DNA from: Candidatus Zhuqueibacterota bacterium
GTDB lineage: Bacteria > Zhuqueibacterota > Zhuqueibacteria > Oceanimicrobiales > Oceanimicrobiaceae
Direction of reading: 5' to 3'
DNA: 64,000 nucleotides
NCBI GenBank assembly: GCA_029262055.1
Contig: JAJDAD010000062.1
Coordinates: 1 to 64,000 of the forward strand
Shown here: positions 49,499 through 58,660 of the stretch, piece after piece
How positions within the stretch are numbered: position 1 is the first letter of the stretch
Layout: each line of letters opens with the position of its first letter
Notes under the pieces: generated by a model
The model's database searches: none
The model's input: the letters and a program-made list of their open reading frames with translations, nothing else
What the model was told of the DNA's origin: nothing
Translations under genes and position numbers: made by a program

Positions 49499-51691
49499 TT
49501 AGCGCACCAGGACCATCTTGCGGTGCCGCACTTGGGTTCCTAGCGCGAGTTCATAAAGATAAATGCCGCTGGCGACACGCTGGCCATCGTGATCGTTTTT
49601 CCCATCCCATGTCACCCGATGTTCGCCGGCCGACTGCCACCCATCGACCAGGGTCGCTATGGACTGACCCAACAGATTGTAAATGGTCAGGAATGTCACT
49701 CCCGCATCCGGCAGCATGTACGCAATCGTTGTTTCAGGGTTAAATGGATTGGGATAGTTCTGGCCAAGTGAAAATGTCGCCGGGATTGGTTGCAGGTCTG
49801 TGCCAACAAAAACGGTAAAGTCATTTTGGTAGTAAAACAACTCTCCCCTGTCGTTGCCCACAATCAGGTCCGCCCTGCCATCGCCACTTAAGTCGCCAAA
49901 CGAAGGGCGTGCGGGGCTGCCAACATCGATTCCGCTGAAGACGCTTTCGTCAGCCTGCCAACGCGGCGCTTTGGAAGTACCCACATTTTCATAGTACATC
50001 AAAGTGCCAAGCTCTGTGCCAAATGCCAGATCTGGATCGTTATCCCGGTCGAGGTCCACGAAGTTGCTGTGATGTAGAATCCTTGTATCCAGTCCCGGCA
50101 GCCAGTCTGTGCGTTCTACCCACGTAACTGTATTTCCGACCAACTCGTTTTCAAAGAAGATGTACTTTCCCGCGCTGGTATCTGCCTGGCCGAAAATTCT
50201 TTGAACCAGGAGCAAATCCTGGTCGCCGTCATCATCTACGTCCGTGAAACTCGGGTCTGAATAAGTGGTATCCTGCCGGCTCCCGTCAGAAAGAAAGGGG
50301 ACTATCAGTTCATTCTTGGCATTCCAACTTTGGAAGCTGCTGTCGCTCGAACTTTCAAAGGCAAGGAAAGACGAACCGAATTGAGATTGGCCGTTTAGCG
50401 AAATGACAAGATCGGAGAACTTATTGCCGTCGAGATCACCAAGTTGTGCCTTAAATTGGAAGGCATCAGAAAAGTCCCTTGGTGGCTCGAACCAGCCTGT
50501 CGTTCGCCACAATTCTCGCTGCGAAAGGGTTTTCTTTTCGTACGCCTGCACTGTCGTAAGATCGGCGGTGAACCCAAAAATCTGGCCAAAGGTGAGAAGC
50601 TCAACTTTGGAGTCATTGTCGTGGTCAAGGAGGATAGCTGAAGAGCGCAGGGGAAATCGAGGCGGACCAAAGCGGAAAAAACCGGCGCGCTCAAGACTAT
50701 GAGTCGATTCACGAAAAGGATAGACTCTACCTGTTGCATATTCCAGGAGCAATAAGTCATCATGGCCATCCGCGGTAACGTCATAAGGCAAGAGCTTTTG
50801 GATAGATGCATCAAAACTGCGATCAAACAACCCTTGAAAACTGTCCAACCAAAAGAGGCCAGTCGTATCCTCTGCGCCCGGATAAAAGCTCGCGCCTTGA
50901 AAACCTTCAATGTCAAAGGCAACTGCCAAATCTATTAGAGAATCATCATTCAGGTGCATTAATGCAGGCGATCCTACATTGAATCCGGGAGGGTTATGGA
51001 GAACGAGGCGCAGGCGGGTCGAATCCTCCTGCCAAAGTGGCGAGACCTCGGTGCCGATGTTTTCGAAAAACTGAACGTTGAATCTGCCATTTTCGGGAGT
51101 CGAACCGATCAGCATGTCCAAATCCCCATCTCCGTCGACGTCGGCGAAGGACGGATCATTGGCGCGAAAATCATTGCTGGTTATTTGAATCGAATCAAAG
51201 ACATTCGAATCAGATTCCCACTTCCCATCTGCATCCTCTTTCCAGAATAATGGGTGGATGAAGTTCTCTGACTGTTCCCTAACCATCGTGATTAGATTCA
51301 GCCTGCCGTTACCATCCAGATCGGCTATGGATATGCCGATGAGCTCGGGGTCATCAGAAATGCCGGAGAGGAGATCTCCAGATTCCAGCCAGTATGGCGG
51401 CTCTGTCGTGTCCTGTCCGCGAAACGAAATCAGGCGTCCAGGCCCATTGTCGGCCCGTCTGACGATTACGATATCCGGCCAGCCATCCTGATCCAAATCT
51501 CCCCATGCCCAACTTCTCGCATCTTGCAAATCGAGACCGGATGGATTCAAGGCCAGATCGTCTCTTTGCCAGTACGAGTTCTGGGAGCACAGTGCGGCAG
51601 GAAAAAGCAATGCCAGGCACAGGCTCCGCAGAATCATTGTGACCGAATTCTCTACTCTCACTTTCGCCTCCCAAGACATGTCGTGAAGCAA
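49499..51691 (-). CDS. FG-GAP/VCBS-repeat secreted protein with T9SS-type (FlgD-Ig-like) C-terminal sorting domain
   Basis: Repeated DLDQDGWPDIVIV, DLDGNGRLNLITM, DVDGDGDLDMLIG, DVDDDGDQDLLLV; C-terminus FSLGQNYPNPFNPETTIAYMLPDAGVTFLTIYNLLGQSIATLVDG...GIYLYELALGTQVRHRKMVLVR. Confidence 0.88.
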   Translation of the reverse strand: MLHDMSWEAKVRVENSVTMILRSLCLALLFPAALCSQNSYWQRDDLALNPSGLDLQDARSWAWGDLDQDGWPDIVIVRRADNGPGRLISFRGQDTTEPPYWLESGDLLSGISDDPELIGISIADLDGNGRLNLITMVREQSENFIHPLFWKEDADGKWESDSNVFDSIQITSNDFRANDPSFADVDGDGDLDMLIGSTPENGRFNVQFFENIGTEVSPLWQEDSTRLRLVLHNPPGFNVGSPALMHLNDDSLIDLAVAFDIEGFQGASFYPGAEDTTGLFWLDSFQGLFDRSFDASIQKLLPYDVTADGHDDLLLLEYATGRVYPFRESTHSLERAGFFRFGPPRFPLRSSAILLDHDNDSKVELLTFGQIFGFTADLTTVQAYEKKTLSQRELWRTTGWFEPPRDFSDAFQFKAQLGDLDGNKFSDLVISLNGQSQFGSSFLAFESSSDSSFQSWNAKNELIVPFLSDGSRQDTTYSDPSFTDVDDDGDQDLLLVQRIFGQADTSAGKYIFFENELVGNTVTWVERTDWLPGLDTRILHHSNFVDLDRDNDPDLAFGTELGTLMYYENVGTSKAPRWQADESVFSGIDVGSPARPSFGDLSGDGRADLIVGNDRGELFYYQNDFTVFVGTDLQPIPATFSLGQNYPNPFNPETTIAYMLPDAGVTFLTIYNLLGQSIATLVDGWQSAGEHRVTWDGKNDHDGQRVASGIYLYELALGTQVRHRKMVLVR

Positions 51692-52190
51692 ACGGGAAGG
51701 TAACTCCCCTAGCCTGCACTATTCACAAATTACCTTTCTTGTCATCGTGGAAGGACCTTTTTTGGCAAAATCTGTGCCCGTCGATTGCCGCCGGACCCGC
51801 TCCAAAAGGATTCCTCCTGAATGACGATGTTTGCTTGATTTGTGCGCAATACGCTGATTCATGATCTATCCAGGTTAGAAGAGTCGATCAGAAATAGTGA
51901 GGACACTTGCATCTGCGGTGTCACATTAGGAGTTCCGGTGTGCAGCGAATGCGGTGCAACCATCCACATCGTTCTCGCGTAGTTCTGTGTTGCAGCAGGT
52001 GGACTCTGCAGAGAACACCATGATCGTCATACCCTGGAAATACTTCTACCGGACACGACCTGCACGGAGTAGAGTGAGCGTCTCTGTGCCAGGTTTTCCG
52101 AGCCGAGGTCTGATGGGGAAGCGAGGCTCTGTCCTTCCCGGGGTAAACCTATCGGAAATCATGCTACAAAAACCAAGCGACGGAGGTAGA

Positions 52191-52925
52191 ATGCGTATTT
52201 TCAGCACGCTATTGTTACTGATCATGAGTACGAATATTTTTGCGCAAGTTGAGGTGAGACAAGTGTCGATTGCCAGCAATGACAGATTTCAGCTCCAGGC
52301 CAAATACTATTTCGGCGCTACTGGAGGTCCGGGAATTCTGCTGCTACACCAGTGTGACCGGGAAGGACCGCTGACAGGCTACGAGAAGTTAGCTGGCAAG
52401 TTGGCAGGAGCAGGTTTCAATGTTTTGGTGCCGGACAGAAGAGGTTATGGTGAAAGCAGAGACGAACACTATCGAGACTTTCACTCGCAAATGTCACTCA
52501 TCGAGCCGACAGTTGCCGGAGATATGGAAGCAATATTCGGATTCTTGAGCTCGCAAAGTGAAATCGATAAGACCCGGATCGGTGTAACCGGGGCGAGCTG
52601 CGGGGTCAGGCACGCTATCCGCCTGGCTGCCAACCACCCGGAAATCAGGGCCATGGTGTTTGTTTCCGGCGCTTATAATCCCAAGGGTAGGCTGGCGGAT
52701 GATTATGTCAAGCTTGCAAATATTCCTGTTCTCAGTATGTATAGTGAGCGTGACCGATATGGCACGCCGGCGGCAATGCGCCACGCATTCGAAAACTCGA
52801 ACAATGAATACAGCAAGCTGCTTGTCTATAAAGGCAACAAGCACGGAACGCCGCTTTTTGAGCAGGATGTCAACCTGGAAAATGAGATTTCAATGTGGCT
52901 TGTGACAAACCTGCAGGAAAAGTGA
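52191..52925 (+). CDS. Secreted alpha/beta hydrolase (dienelactone hydrolase-like)
   Basis: MRIFSTLLLLIMSTNIFAQ signal; GPGILLLHQCDREGPLTGYEKLAGKLAGAGFNVLVPDRRGYGES; GVTGASCGVRHAIRLAANHPEIRAMVFVSGAY; start chosen at 52191. Confidence 0.82.
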   Translation: MRIFSTLLLLIMSTNIFAQVEVRQVSIASNDRFQLQAKYYFGATGGPGILLLHQCDREGPLTGYEKLAGKLAGAGFNVLVPDRRGYGESRDEHYRDFHSQMSLIEPTVAGDMEAIFGFLSSQSEIDKTRIGVTGASCGVRHAIRLAANHPEIRAMVFVSGAYNPKGRLADDYVKLANIPVLSMYSERDRYGTPAAMRHAFENSNNEYSKLLVYKGNKHGTPLFEQDVNLENEISMWLVTNLQEK

Positions 52926-53467
52926 GAGCGAGCCGGACTAATGACACAAGCCTCTCTGGTTGGTGTGCGACCGCCCGTTCCTGTGGCGCCTGTTGCAAAG
53001 TCCACATCAGTACGATTGCCGGCACCGCGGAGGAGCCAGGCTTTGATGGCGACGGAGGGCCAGCAGGCCATGCTCGTCTCAACAGGCCGCACCATGTTGC
53101 AATCGACCCGGAAGGCAACATGGTTATCGGTGACAGCGAGAACCAGCGTATTCGTCGCGTAAATCAGACCACGAATCATATTGCGACGCTTTGCGGCACC
53201 TGGAAGCAAGGCGCAACCAGGGACGGCATCCCGGCCCGGGAGGCATCCTTTTCCTATTTCGGATCACTTGTCGTTGATTACGAGGGCAATCTTCTGATTG
53301 CAGGGTGGTCGACAACCGCATCCGCCGTGTTGCTGCCGGTACCGTTGAACCCCGGAACCTCACGCGAGAACTTCCGCACAACAAGCATGGAGTTCGAAAC
53401 TGCAAACGTGCTGTTCCCAAATGCGTATGCCAACCTTTTAATCACCCAAAGCACCCTTTCATACTGA
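52895..53467 (+). pseudogene. Decayed/truncated NHL-repeat protein
   Basis: HISTIAGTAEEPGFDGDGGPAGHARLNRPHHVAIDPEGNMVIGDSENQRIRRV...VVDYEGNLLIAG continues as VDNRIRRVAAGTVE in another frame (ORF 53305..53724); frame break near 53300. Confidence 0.65.
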
Positions 53468-53608
53468 CGCAAAGACCATCCGCTAAGCCAATCTACGAAG
53501 AGCTGTTAACCGCATTGAATTTAGACATATTTGTCCTATATTCTCTGCTATACGAAGCACCTATTACAACCAATGTCTTCCTTGACTCTGAATCCGAGGC
53601 GTGGGAAA

Positions 53609-54826
53609 ATGATAAACTCAAAATTTACTTCGGTTCTAGTTACACTGGTCGCTTTACCGGTATTTTTTTCAAACACTCTATTCGGGCAAAGCAAGCAGTT
53701 CAAAACAAAAGTATGGAAATTTGACACGAACGGGAAAATATTCACGACGCCAGTCATTTATGATCGGGTGATCTATTTCGGCAGCAGCGATAAATCATTT
53801 TATGCGGTCGACGCTGACACCGGCACCCTCATTTGGCGTTTCGCAACCGGAGGCGCGGTAAATTCCGGTGCAGCAATCGACGGAGATTTGATATGCTTCG
53901 GCAGCACGGATGGCTTTTATTATGCACTAAATTATGAAGATGGCTCGCCGGTTTGGAAATTTAAAACCGGAGGCGAAAATGTTTACGACTCATGGGATTA
54001 CTATTTATCAACGCCCGTATTTTCAGAGGAGCTTGTTTATTTTGGCTCCGGTGATAAAAATATTTATGCGCTTAATAAAAAGAGCGGTGAAGCCGTATGG
54101 ACATATGAAACAGAAGGCATTATTCATACACGAGGAGAAGTCGTCGGCGGGAATATATGTTTCGGGTCGTTCGACGGCAACATGTACTGCCTGGACAAAG
54201 TCACGGGTCAACTGAAATGGAAATTCGACACCGTTGGTACCCGGCATTTCCCCAAAGGAGAGATACAAAGCTCAGCCACGTTGCACGATGGCGTATTATA
54301 TTTTGGCAGCCGCGACTACGTGCTCTATGCGCTCGATGCCGAAACCGGCACCGGTATTTGGATTGAACCGACGCCGAGTTGGGTAATTGCAAAACCGATT
54401 GTAAAAGATGGCAACGTATATGTCGGTAATTCCGACGGTCCGCGCTGTTATGCCTACGATGCAGAGCATGGGCAAAAGCTTTGGGAATACAGACTTTTTT
54501 TGAATATCTTTGGCTCAGCTCTGGTAAGCGAGAGCGAAGTATTCTACCCGAGTTTTGATGGTAAGATTTATGCTTTGGACCGAGAAAGCGGCAAGTTGAA
54601 TTATACAATCAAATCGGATTTGGCAGAAGTCAATTTCGCCAATATCTTTACAGAAGAACGCAAAATCAAAAAACCTATTTTGGACGAGGCCAGGGCAATC
54701 GGACATTATGGAAAATTATACGACTTATTGCATACACTAGGCTCTGTTTTATCGGCGCCGGTTCAGGTAGAGGATAGACTTTATTTCACCAGCACCGACG
54801 GTGCGCTTTATGCGTATGGGTACTAA
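53609..54826 (+). CDS. PQQ-like beta-propeller (BamB-like) secreted protein
   Basis: Signal peptide MINSKFTSVLVTLVALPVFFSNTLFGQ; repeats such as VIYFGSSDKSFYAVDADTGTLIWRFATGG; start chosen at 53609. Confidence 0.85.
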   Translation: MINSKFTSVLVTLVALPVFFSNTLFGQSKQFKTKVWKFDTNGKIFTTPVIYDRVIYFGSSDKSFYAVDADTGTLIWRFATGGAVNSGAAIDGDLICFGSTDGFYYALNYEDGSPVWKFKTGGENVYDSWDYYLSTPVFSEELVYFGSGDKNIYALNKKSGEAVWTYETEGIIHTRGEVVGGNICFGSFDGNMYCLDKVTGQLKWKFDTVGTRHFPKGEIQSSATLHDGVLYFGSRDYVLYALDAETGTGIWIEPTPSWVIAKPIVKDGNVYVGNSDGPRCYAYDAEHGQKLWEYRLFLNIFGSALVSESEVFYPSFDGKIYALDRESGKLNYTIKSDLAEVNFANIFTEERKIKKPILDEARAIGHYGKLYDLLHTLGSVLSAPVQVEDRLYFTSTDGALYAYGY

Positions 54827-54968
54827 GATAGGCGAGATCTGTACTGGCATTACGTGGTAATACGTTGAGTACAATATCTTAAAAACGGACAATACGACAT
54901 GGCTTGGAGTTCGACCCGGGATGAGTCCATGTTTAACGCTGAGGTTTGCCGAGAATAGATGTGCGCCC

Positions 54969-55073
54969 AAGGCGTACCCTACGGGACTTGCAGAAACCGG
55001 GGCTGATCTGTGGATCGGGCACGACCTCGCCCAAATTGAACGACTGAAGAAGCCACCGCAGTATCATGACTAA
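54969..55073 (+). pseudogene. C-terminal remnant, probably of a metallo-beta-lactamase-fold (N-acyl homoserine lactonase-like) protein
   Basis: Open frame KAYPTGLAETGADLWIGHDLAQIERLKKPPQYHD*, reminiscent of the LWI(N/G)HD...LK.AP..Y(D/E) tail of some MBL-fold lactonases; no intact ORF upstream. Confidence 0.35.
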
Positions 55074-55482
55074 GCGATGATTCTCGGGTTAATCGCCAGT
55101 AAAGAGCAATCCCCCCTGCAAGACGCTCCCGCTACCTGGCAGCCTAGCTTTGGAGCTCCAACCCAGGCTCGAGAATTTTTCCTTGTTTCACATCCGCAGA
55201 ATTTTTAGTTTGTACTAACTTCACCACCCCAATTAACGGACAAGGCCGGGAGGACGTGATTGACCCCAATTCCAAATATCTTTCTTGCTCGATAATAAGG
55301 AGGTGCCATTGCCTGGCATGGGATACTTCTATGCAGTTTCCGACCATTACCTTCTTAAGTCATATTATGCAGTTAGGTTTTTTTCGTGATCAGCCATGTG
55401 CGACGATAAAAGGATTGTGATTCCGGGGAGTTATGCAGAAACGATAGAATAAGGTGTTACGGGAGAAGATCAAAGAGCCGTC

Positions 55483-55980
55483 ATGATGGATCTAGTAGCT
55501 GGAGGATTAATTGGTGCCGTTTTTAGCATCCTATTGACACTAGGATGGGCTTGGCTTGTTCAATTAAGAACTCCAGTTGAGTTGTATCGTACGTGGTATT
55601 CAACATGGCAACCCACATCGCTTAGGGACTGGAGTTGGGTTACTGAAAAAGTCACAATTAAAAAGGGCCTTATGGGTATTCGACTTTCTAGTTCGGAGAA
55701 TTCTGCCGGGCATCGGTGGCAGGGGCATGGAAAACTCGTTGGGAACACATATTTGATTGGCGAGTGGCGTTCTGTTCTTCCCGGGTCTAATGCGGAAGGA
55801 GTTTTCGCTCTCACAATGACAGTGGAGGGAAACGGAATGATTGGGTATTTTTTTACGCGCGATTTAGATCGGAAGAAGGTTGCAAGTGGATTCGTCCTTG
55901 GCAGGTCAGAAGGGGAAATGATCGAAGCCAAAAAGAAGTTGATCGCTTCGCGTGTAAGGTTTCCGAAAGATGTCGCCTAA
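55483..55980 (+). CDS. Small protein with N-terminal TM helix and beta-rich C-terminal domain
   Basis: 165 aa: LVAGGLIGAVFSILLTLGWAWLVQL TM, then WYSTWQPTSLRDWSWVTEKVTIKKGLMGIRLSSSENSAGHRWQGHGKLVGNTYLIGEWRSVLPGSNAEGVFALTMTVEGNGMIGYFFTRD. Confidence 0.75.
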   Translation: MMDLVAGGLIGAVFSILLTLGWAWLVQLRTPVELYRTWYSTWQPTSLRDWSWVTEKVTIKKGLMGIRLSSSENSAGHRWQGHGKLVGNTYLIGEWRSVLPGSNAEGVFALTMTVEGNGMIGYFFTRDLDRKKVASGFVLGRSEGEMIEAKKKLIASRVRFPKDVA

Positions 55981-55993
55981 CGAGGAAAGGCAA

Positions 55994-56836
55994 ATGAAAC
56001 TTCGTACATATATGTTCTTGATCGTTTTTACGACTGTCACGGTGTATCTACTAATCTATTGGCAAAAACGCCTTGAGATAAACGATACTCTTGTTGTTTA
56101 CTTTGGTCGCCCATCAGATATTTGGTCTTATGTTACGCAACATTGGTCACAAATTCTTGAAGGTTCCATACTTAGCACCGGGGTCGCCCTTGTATCTCTT
56201 CTTATTTCTGCAGGACTGGCAGTCATCTTTCTTGTGCTTGGTCTTTCCTCAGAAGGATGGCTTCGAAGTGTCGAGCGATTCGCAGCCATATCGCAGACCA
56301 TTCCTATACTGGTAATTGTAACAATCTCATTCATAGTGGAGAAAAGCTTGTTGAAGAAGTTTGGCTTGGACTTGGGACTTGCTTGGTATTGTTTCATACC
56401 TGTCAGCATTGCCCTCTTTTTCCCACCTCTAGTCTATGGAATCAAGGGCGTTCGAGATATTGATTCGAATATGAAAGCTCTGCTCAGAATCTGGGATGCA
56501 CCTCAATCCTGGCGTATTAAGAGAATCTACCTACCTCAAGTCCTACCTCATATTCTAACAGGTTTACGTGTTAGTTCCACTTGGGCAGTTGTTGCGACAT
56601 TAATAACCGAGGGCCTCATATACGGAGTCGGTGGTAATCAGTATTCGATTGGCAAAGGCTTGATGAGACCTTTCTCTGGATCGTTGGTTGCTGGACAAAC
56701 CCCAACATTAGTAGTTGTTGCAACGTTACTAGGCTTTTTAGTTTACTATATTGTTGGGGGTGTTCAGGTCTTAGTCCAAAAGAAGGTGTTTGGTTTAGCG
56801 GTTGAACAGGAAAAGAACTATCCAATCACAGGTTAA
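55994..56836 (+). CDS. ABC transporter permease (NitT/TauT, SsuC/TauC-like)
   Basis: Multiple TMs; RIWDAPQSWRIKRIYLPQVLPHILTGLRVSSTWAVVATLITEGLI (EAA-loop like); GAGGAAAGG RBS before ATG 55994; ORF track start 55970. Confidence 0.87.
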   Translation: MKLRTYMFLIVFTTVTVYLLIYWQKRLEINDTLVVYFGRPSDIWSYVTQHWSQILEGSILSTGVALVSLLISAGLAVIFLVLGLSSEGWLRSVERFAAISQTIPILVIVTISFIVEKSLLKKFGLDLGLAWYCFIPVSIALFFPPLVYGIKGVRDIDSNMKALLRIWDAPQSWRIKRIYLPQVLPHILTGLRVSSTWAVVATLITEGLIYGVGGNQYSIGKGLMRPFSGSLVAGQTPTLVVVATLLGFLVYYIVGGVQVLVQKKVFGLAVEQEKNYPITG

Positions 56837-56886
56837 TTGGTGAATATTCGACGTAAAATAGGCCTGACAACTAAGGAGATCGTATC

Positions 56887-57885
56887 ATGAACGTACTTTC
56901 CGCTACCATGAAACTCGCGGTTTTTAGTTTCATGTTAAGCTCTTGGACTCTAAACTGTTCTGACTCAGTTGAGACCCTTGTTCTGCAAAGAGAATGGACA
57001 GCCAATGCTGAATATGCTGGAGATATTTGGGCCTCTAAACTTGCGAGAGAAAAGGGATTCCATCTTGTAGTCCATGAAGGCTCAGAATTGCTTGATCCCG
57101 TCCGCTTGGTCAGATCTGGTGATGTACAGTTCGGGGTTGCTAGCGCAGACAGGATCCTTCAAGAAAATGAGGGAGGTGCCCGACTAGTCATAATAGCATC
57201 CGCAACCTTCAAAACACCCGTAGTATTCCTATCAAAGAAAGGATCGGGTATCAAAACTCCTCAAGACTTCATCAATAAGATAGTTGGAATTCAGGCTGGC
57301 ACCAATACAGAACTCGTGTTCAAGGCACTTGTTAGTGCAACCAATATTATTGAAGAAGAAAGAATTAGGGTTGTTGAATCAGGATGGGGTATTCAAACAT
57401 TTGTAAATGGTGATATTGATGTACTTGGAGCATTTGACTACGATGAACCCGTACAACTAGAGTTCCGAGGCATAGAATACAATGTTATTTCTCCTGAAGA
57501 CTATGGTGTGGATTATGTAGGTACAGTTTATTTCACTCGGGAAGATTTCATTGATAACAACCCTCGAGTTGTCCAAGATGTTTTGAACTGTCTTGTCCTA
57601 GGATGGCATCGGGCCTTACAAAACCCTGAAAAAGCTCTAAATCTGCTCGTCGAATACAGCTCCGAGATTAATGCGGATAAGGAAAAGCGATCACTTATGC
57701 GAGGTAAGGAATACTTTCAAGGTGAAAATCAATGGCCCCTATATTCTTCAGATGATAGGTGGGAATCTATGTCCAGAAGTCTTATGAGCTTGGGTCGCTT
57801 AAGAACGTTTGACTACAGAAACAACATAGATTACAGCTATTTACAAATAGCTCTTGCCGAATTAAAGAAAAATTATGATGATTAG
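56887..57885 (+). CDS. ABC transporter substrate-binding protein (NMT1/THI5-like)
   Basis: Signal/lipobox-like MLSSWTLNCSDS; REWTANAEYAGDIWASKLAREKGFHLVVHEG...VQFGVASADRIL...GSGIKTPQDFINKIVGIQAGTNTE; AAGGAG RBS. Confidence 0.85.
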   Translation: MNVLSATMKLAVFSFMLSSWTLNCSDSVETLVLQREWTANAEYAGDIWASKLAREKGFHLVVHEGSELLDPVRLVRSGDVQFGVASADRILQENEGGARLVIIASATFKTPVVFLSKKGSGIKTPQDFINKIVGIQAGTNTELVFKALVSATNIIEEERIRVVESGWGIQTFVNGDIDVLGAFDYDEPVQLEFRGIEYNVISPEDYGVDYVGTVYFTREDFIDNNPRVVQDVLNCLVLGWHRALQNPEKALNLLVEYSSEINADKEKRSLMRGKEYFQGENQWPLYSSDDRWESMSRSLMSLGRLRTFDYRNNIDYSYLQIALAELKKNYDD

Positions 57886-58660
57886 ATCATTGAAAAACCG
57901 AAATGCCTACCGAAAGAGGTCTCGACTCTGCTGGAGCAAAAACTCGACCTATTGGCTTTCCAATCCTCTTCGTCATGTAGTCGACGTTGGTGATTATATT
58001 GCTGACACGGTGATTAGGATTTGCTCTCGGTCCCGTAGCTCAAAGCCAACAATTGTGGATATGGGATTTGGCAGTGCGTGGCTATACCAAGCTCTCAGCC
58101 GAAAAGGATTCTCATGCTACTATATTGGCTTTGACTCAAACGAAGATTTCATTAATTATTCTCTACAGCAATTCGCCACTGATAAGTCATGCAGATTTGA
58201 TTTGGTCGACTTGGAAGAACCCATCGATGTTAACATTCGAGCTGATTTGGTGGTTAGTGCGTTTTCACTTTTCGAACTTTCGGATCTTCGACAGCCAATG
58301 ACCAACGCATTTAATCTTTTGTTGCCCAATGGTCATTTCCTAATTTCAACCATCGACCCTACCTATCTTATTCTTGCTGTCAGTGATTCATGGCCAGAAT
58401 TCCTTGAGAATCTGGCCAGATATGAGACACTCCCAGGAACCAAATACGCGTTCCAGCCAATTGACCTTGGCGACAAGGCTTCAAATACATTGGAATATCC
58501 CAGTGTTCTTTATTCTCGATATGATTATCTTTCCATCTCAAGAAATGTTGGATTCCACTTTGGTTCTTATAAAGAACATATTCTCACTGCCAAACCAATA
58601 CCTAAAATCTATTTTCATCTAGAGTTGGTCAAAGGAGCCAACCATGCTTCTTCGACCTAG
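57875..58660 (+). CDS. Class I SAM-dependent methyltransferase
   Basis: TIVDMGFGSAWLYQALSRKGFSCYYIGFDSNEDFINYS, RADLVVSAFSLFELSDL, LLLPNGHFLISTIDPTYL; start overlaps the SBP stop. Confidence 0.82.
   Translation: MMIRSLKNRNAYRKRSRLCWSKNSTYWLSNPLRHVVDVGDYIADTVIRICSRSRSSKPTIVDMGFGSAWLYQALSRKGFSCYYIGFDSNEDFINYSLQQFATDKSCRFDLVDLEEPIDVNIRADLVVSAFSLFELSDLRQPMTNAFNLLLPNGHFLISTIDPTYLILAVSDSWPEFLENLARYETLPGTKYAFQPIDLGDKASNTLEYPSVLYSRYDYLSISRNVGFHFGSYKEHILTAKPIPKIYFHLELVKGANHASST

Noticed and set aside
54829-55482. tRNA or other RNA gene in the long gap (e.g. GAGTTCGACCCGGG)
   Set aside because: No cloverleaf or CCA-end pairing could be formed by eye around the T-loop-like string.
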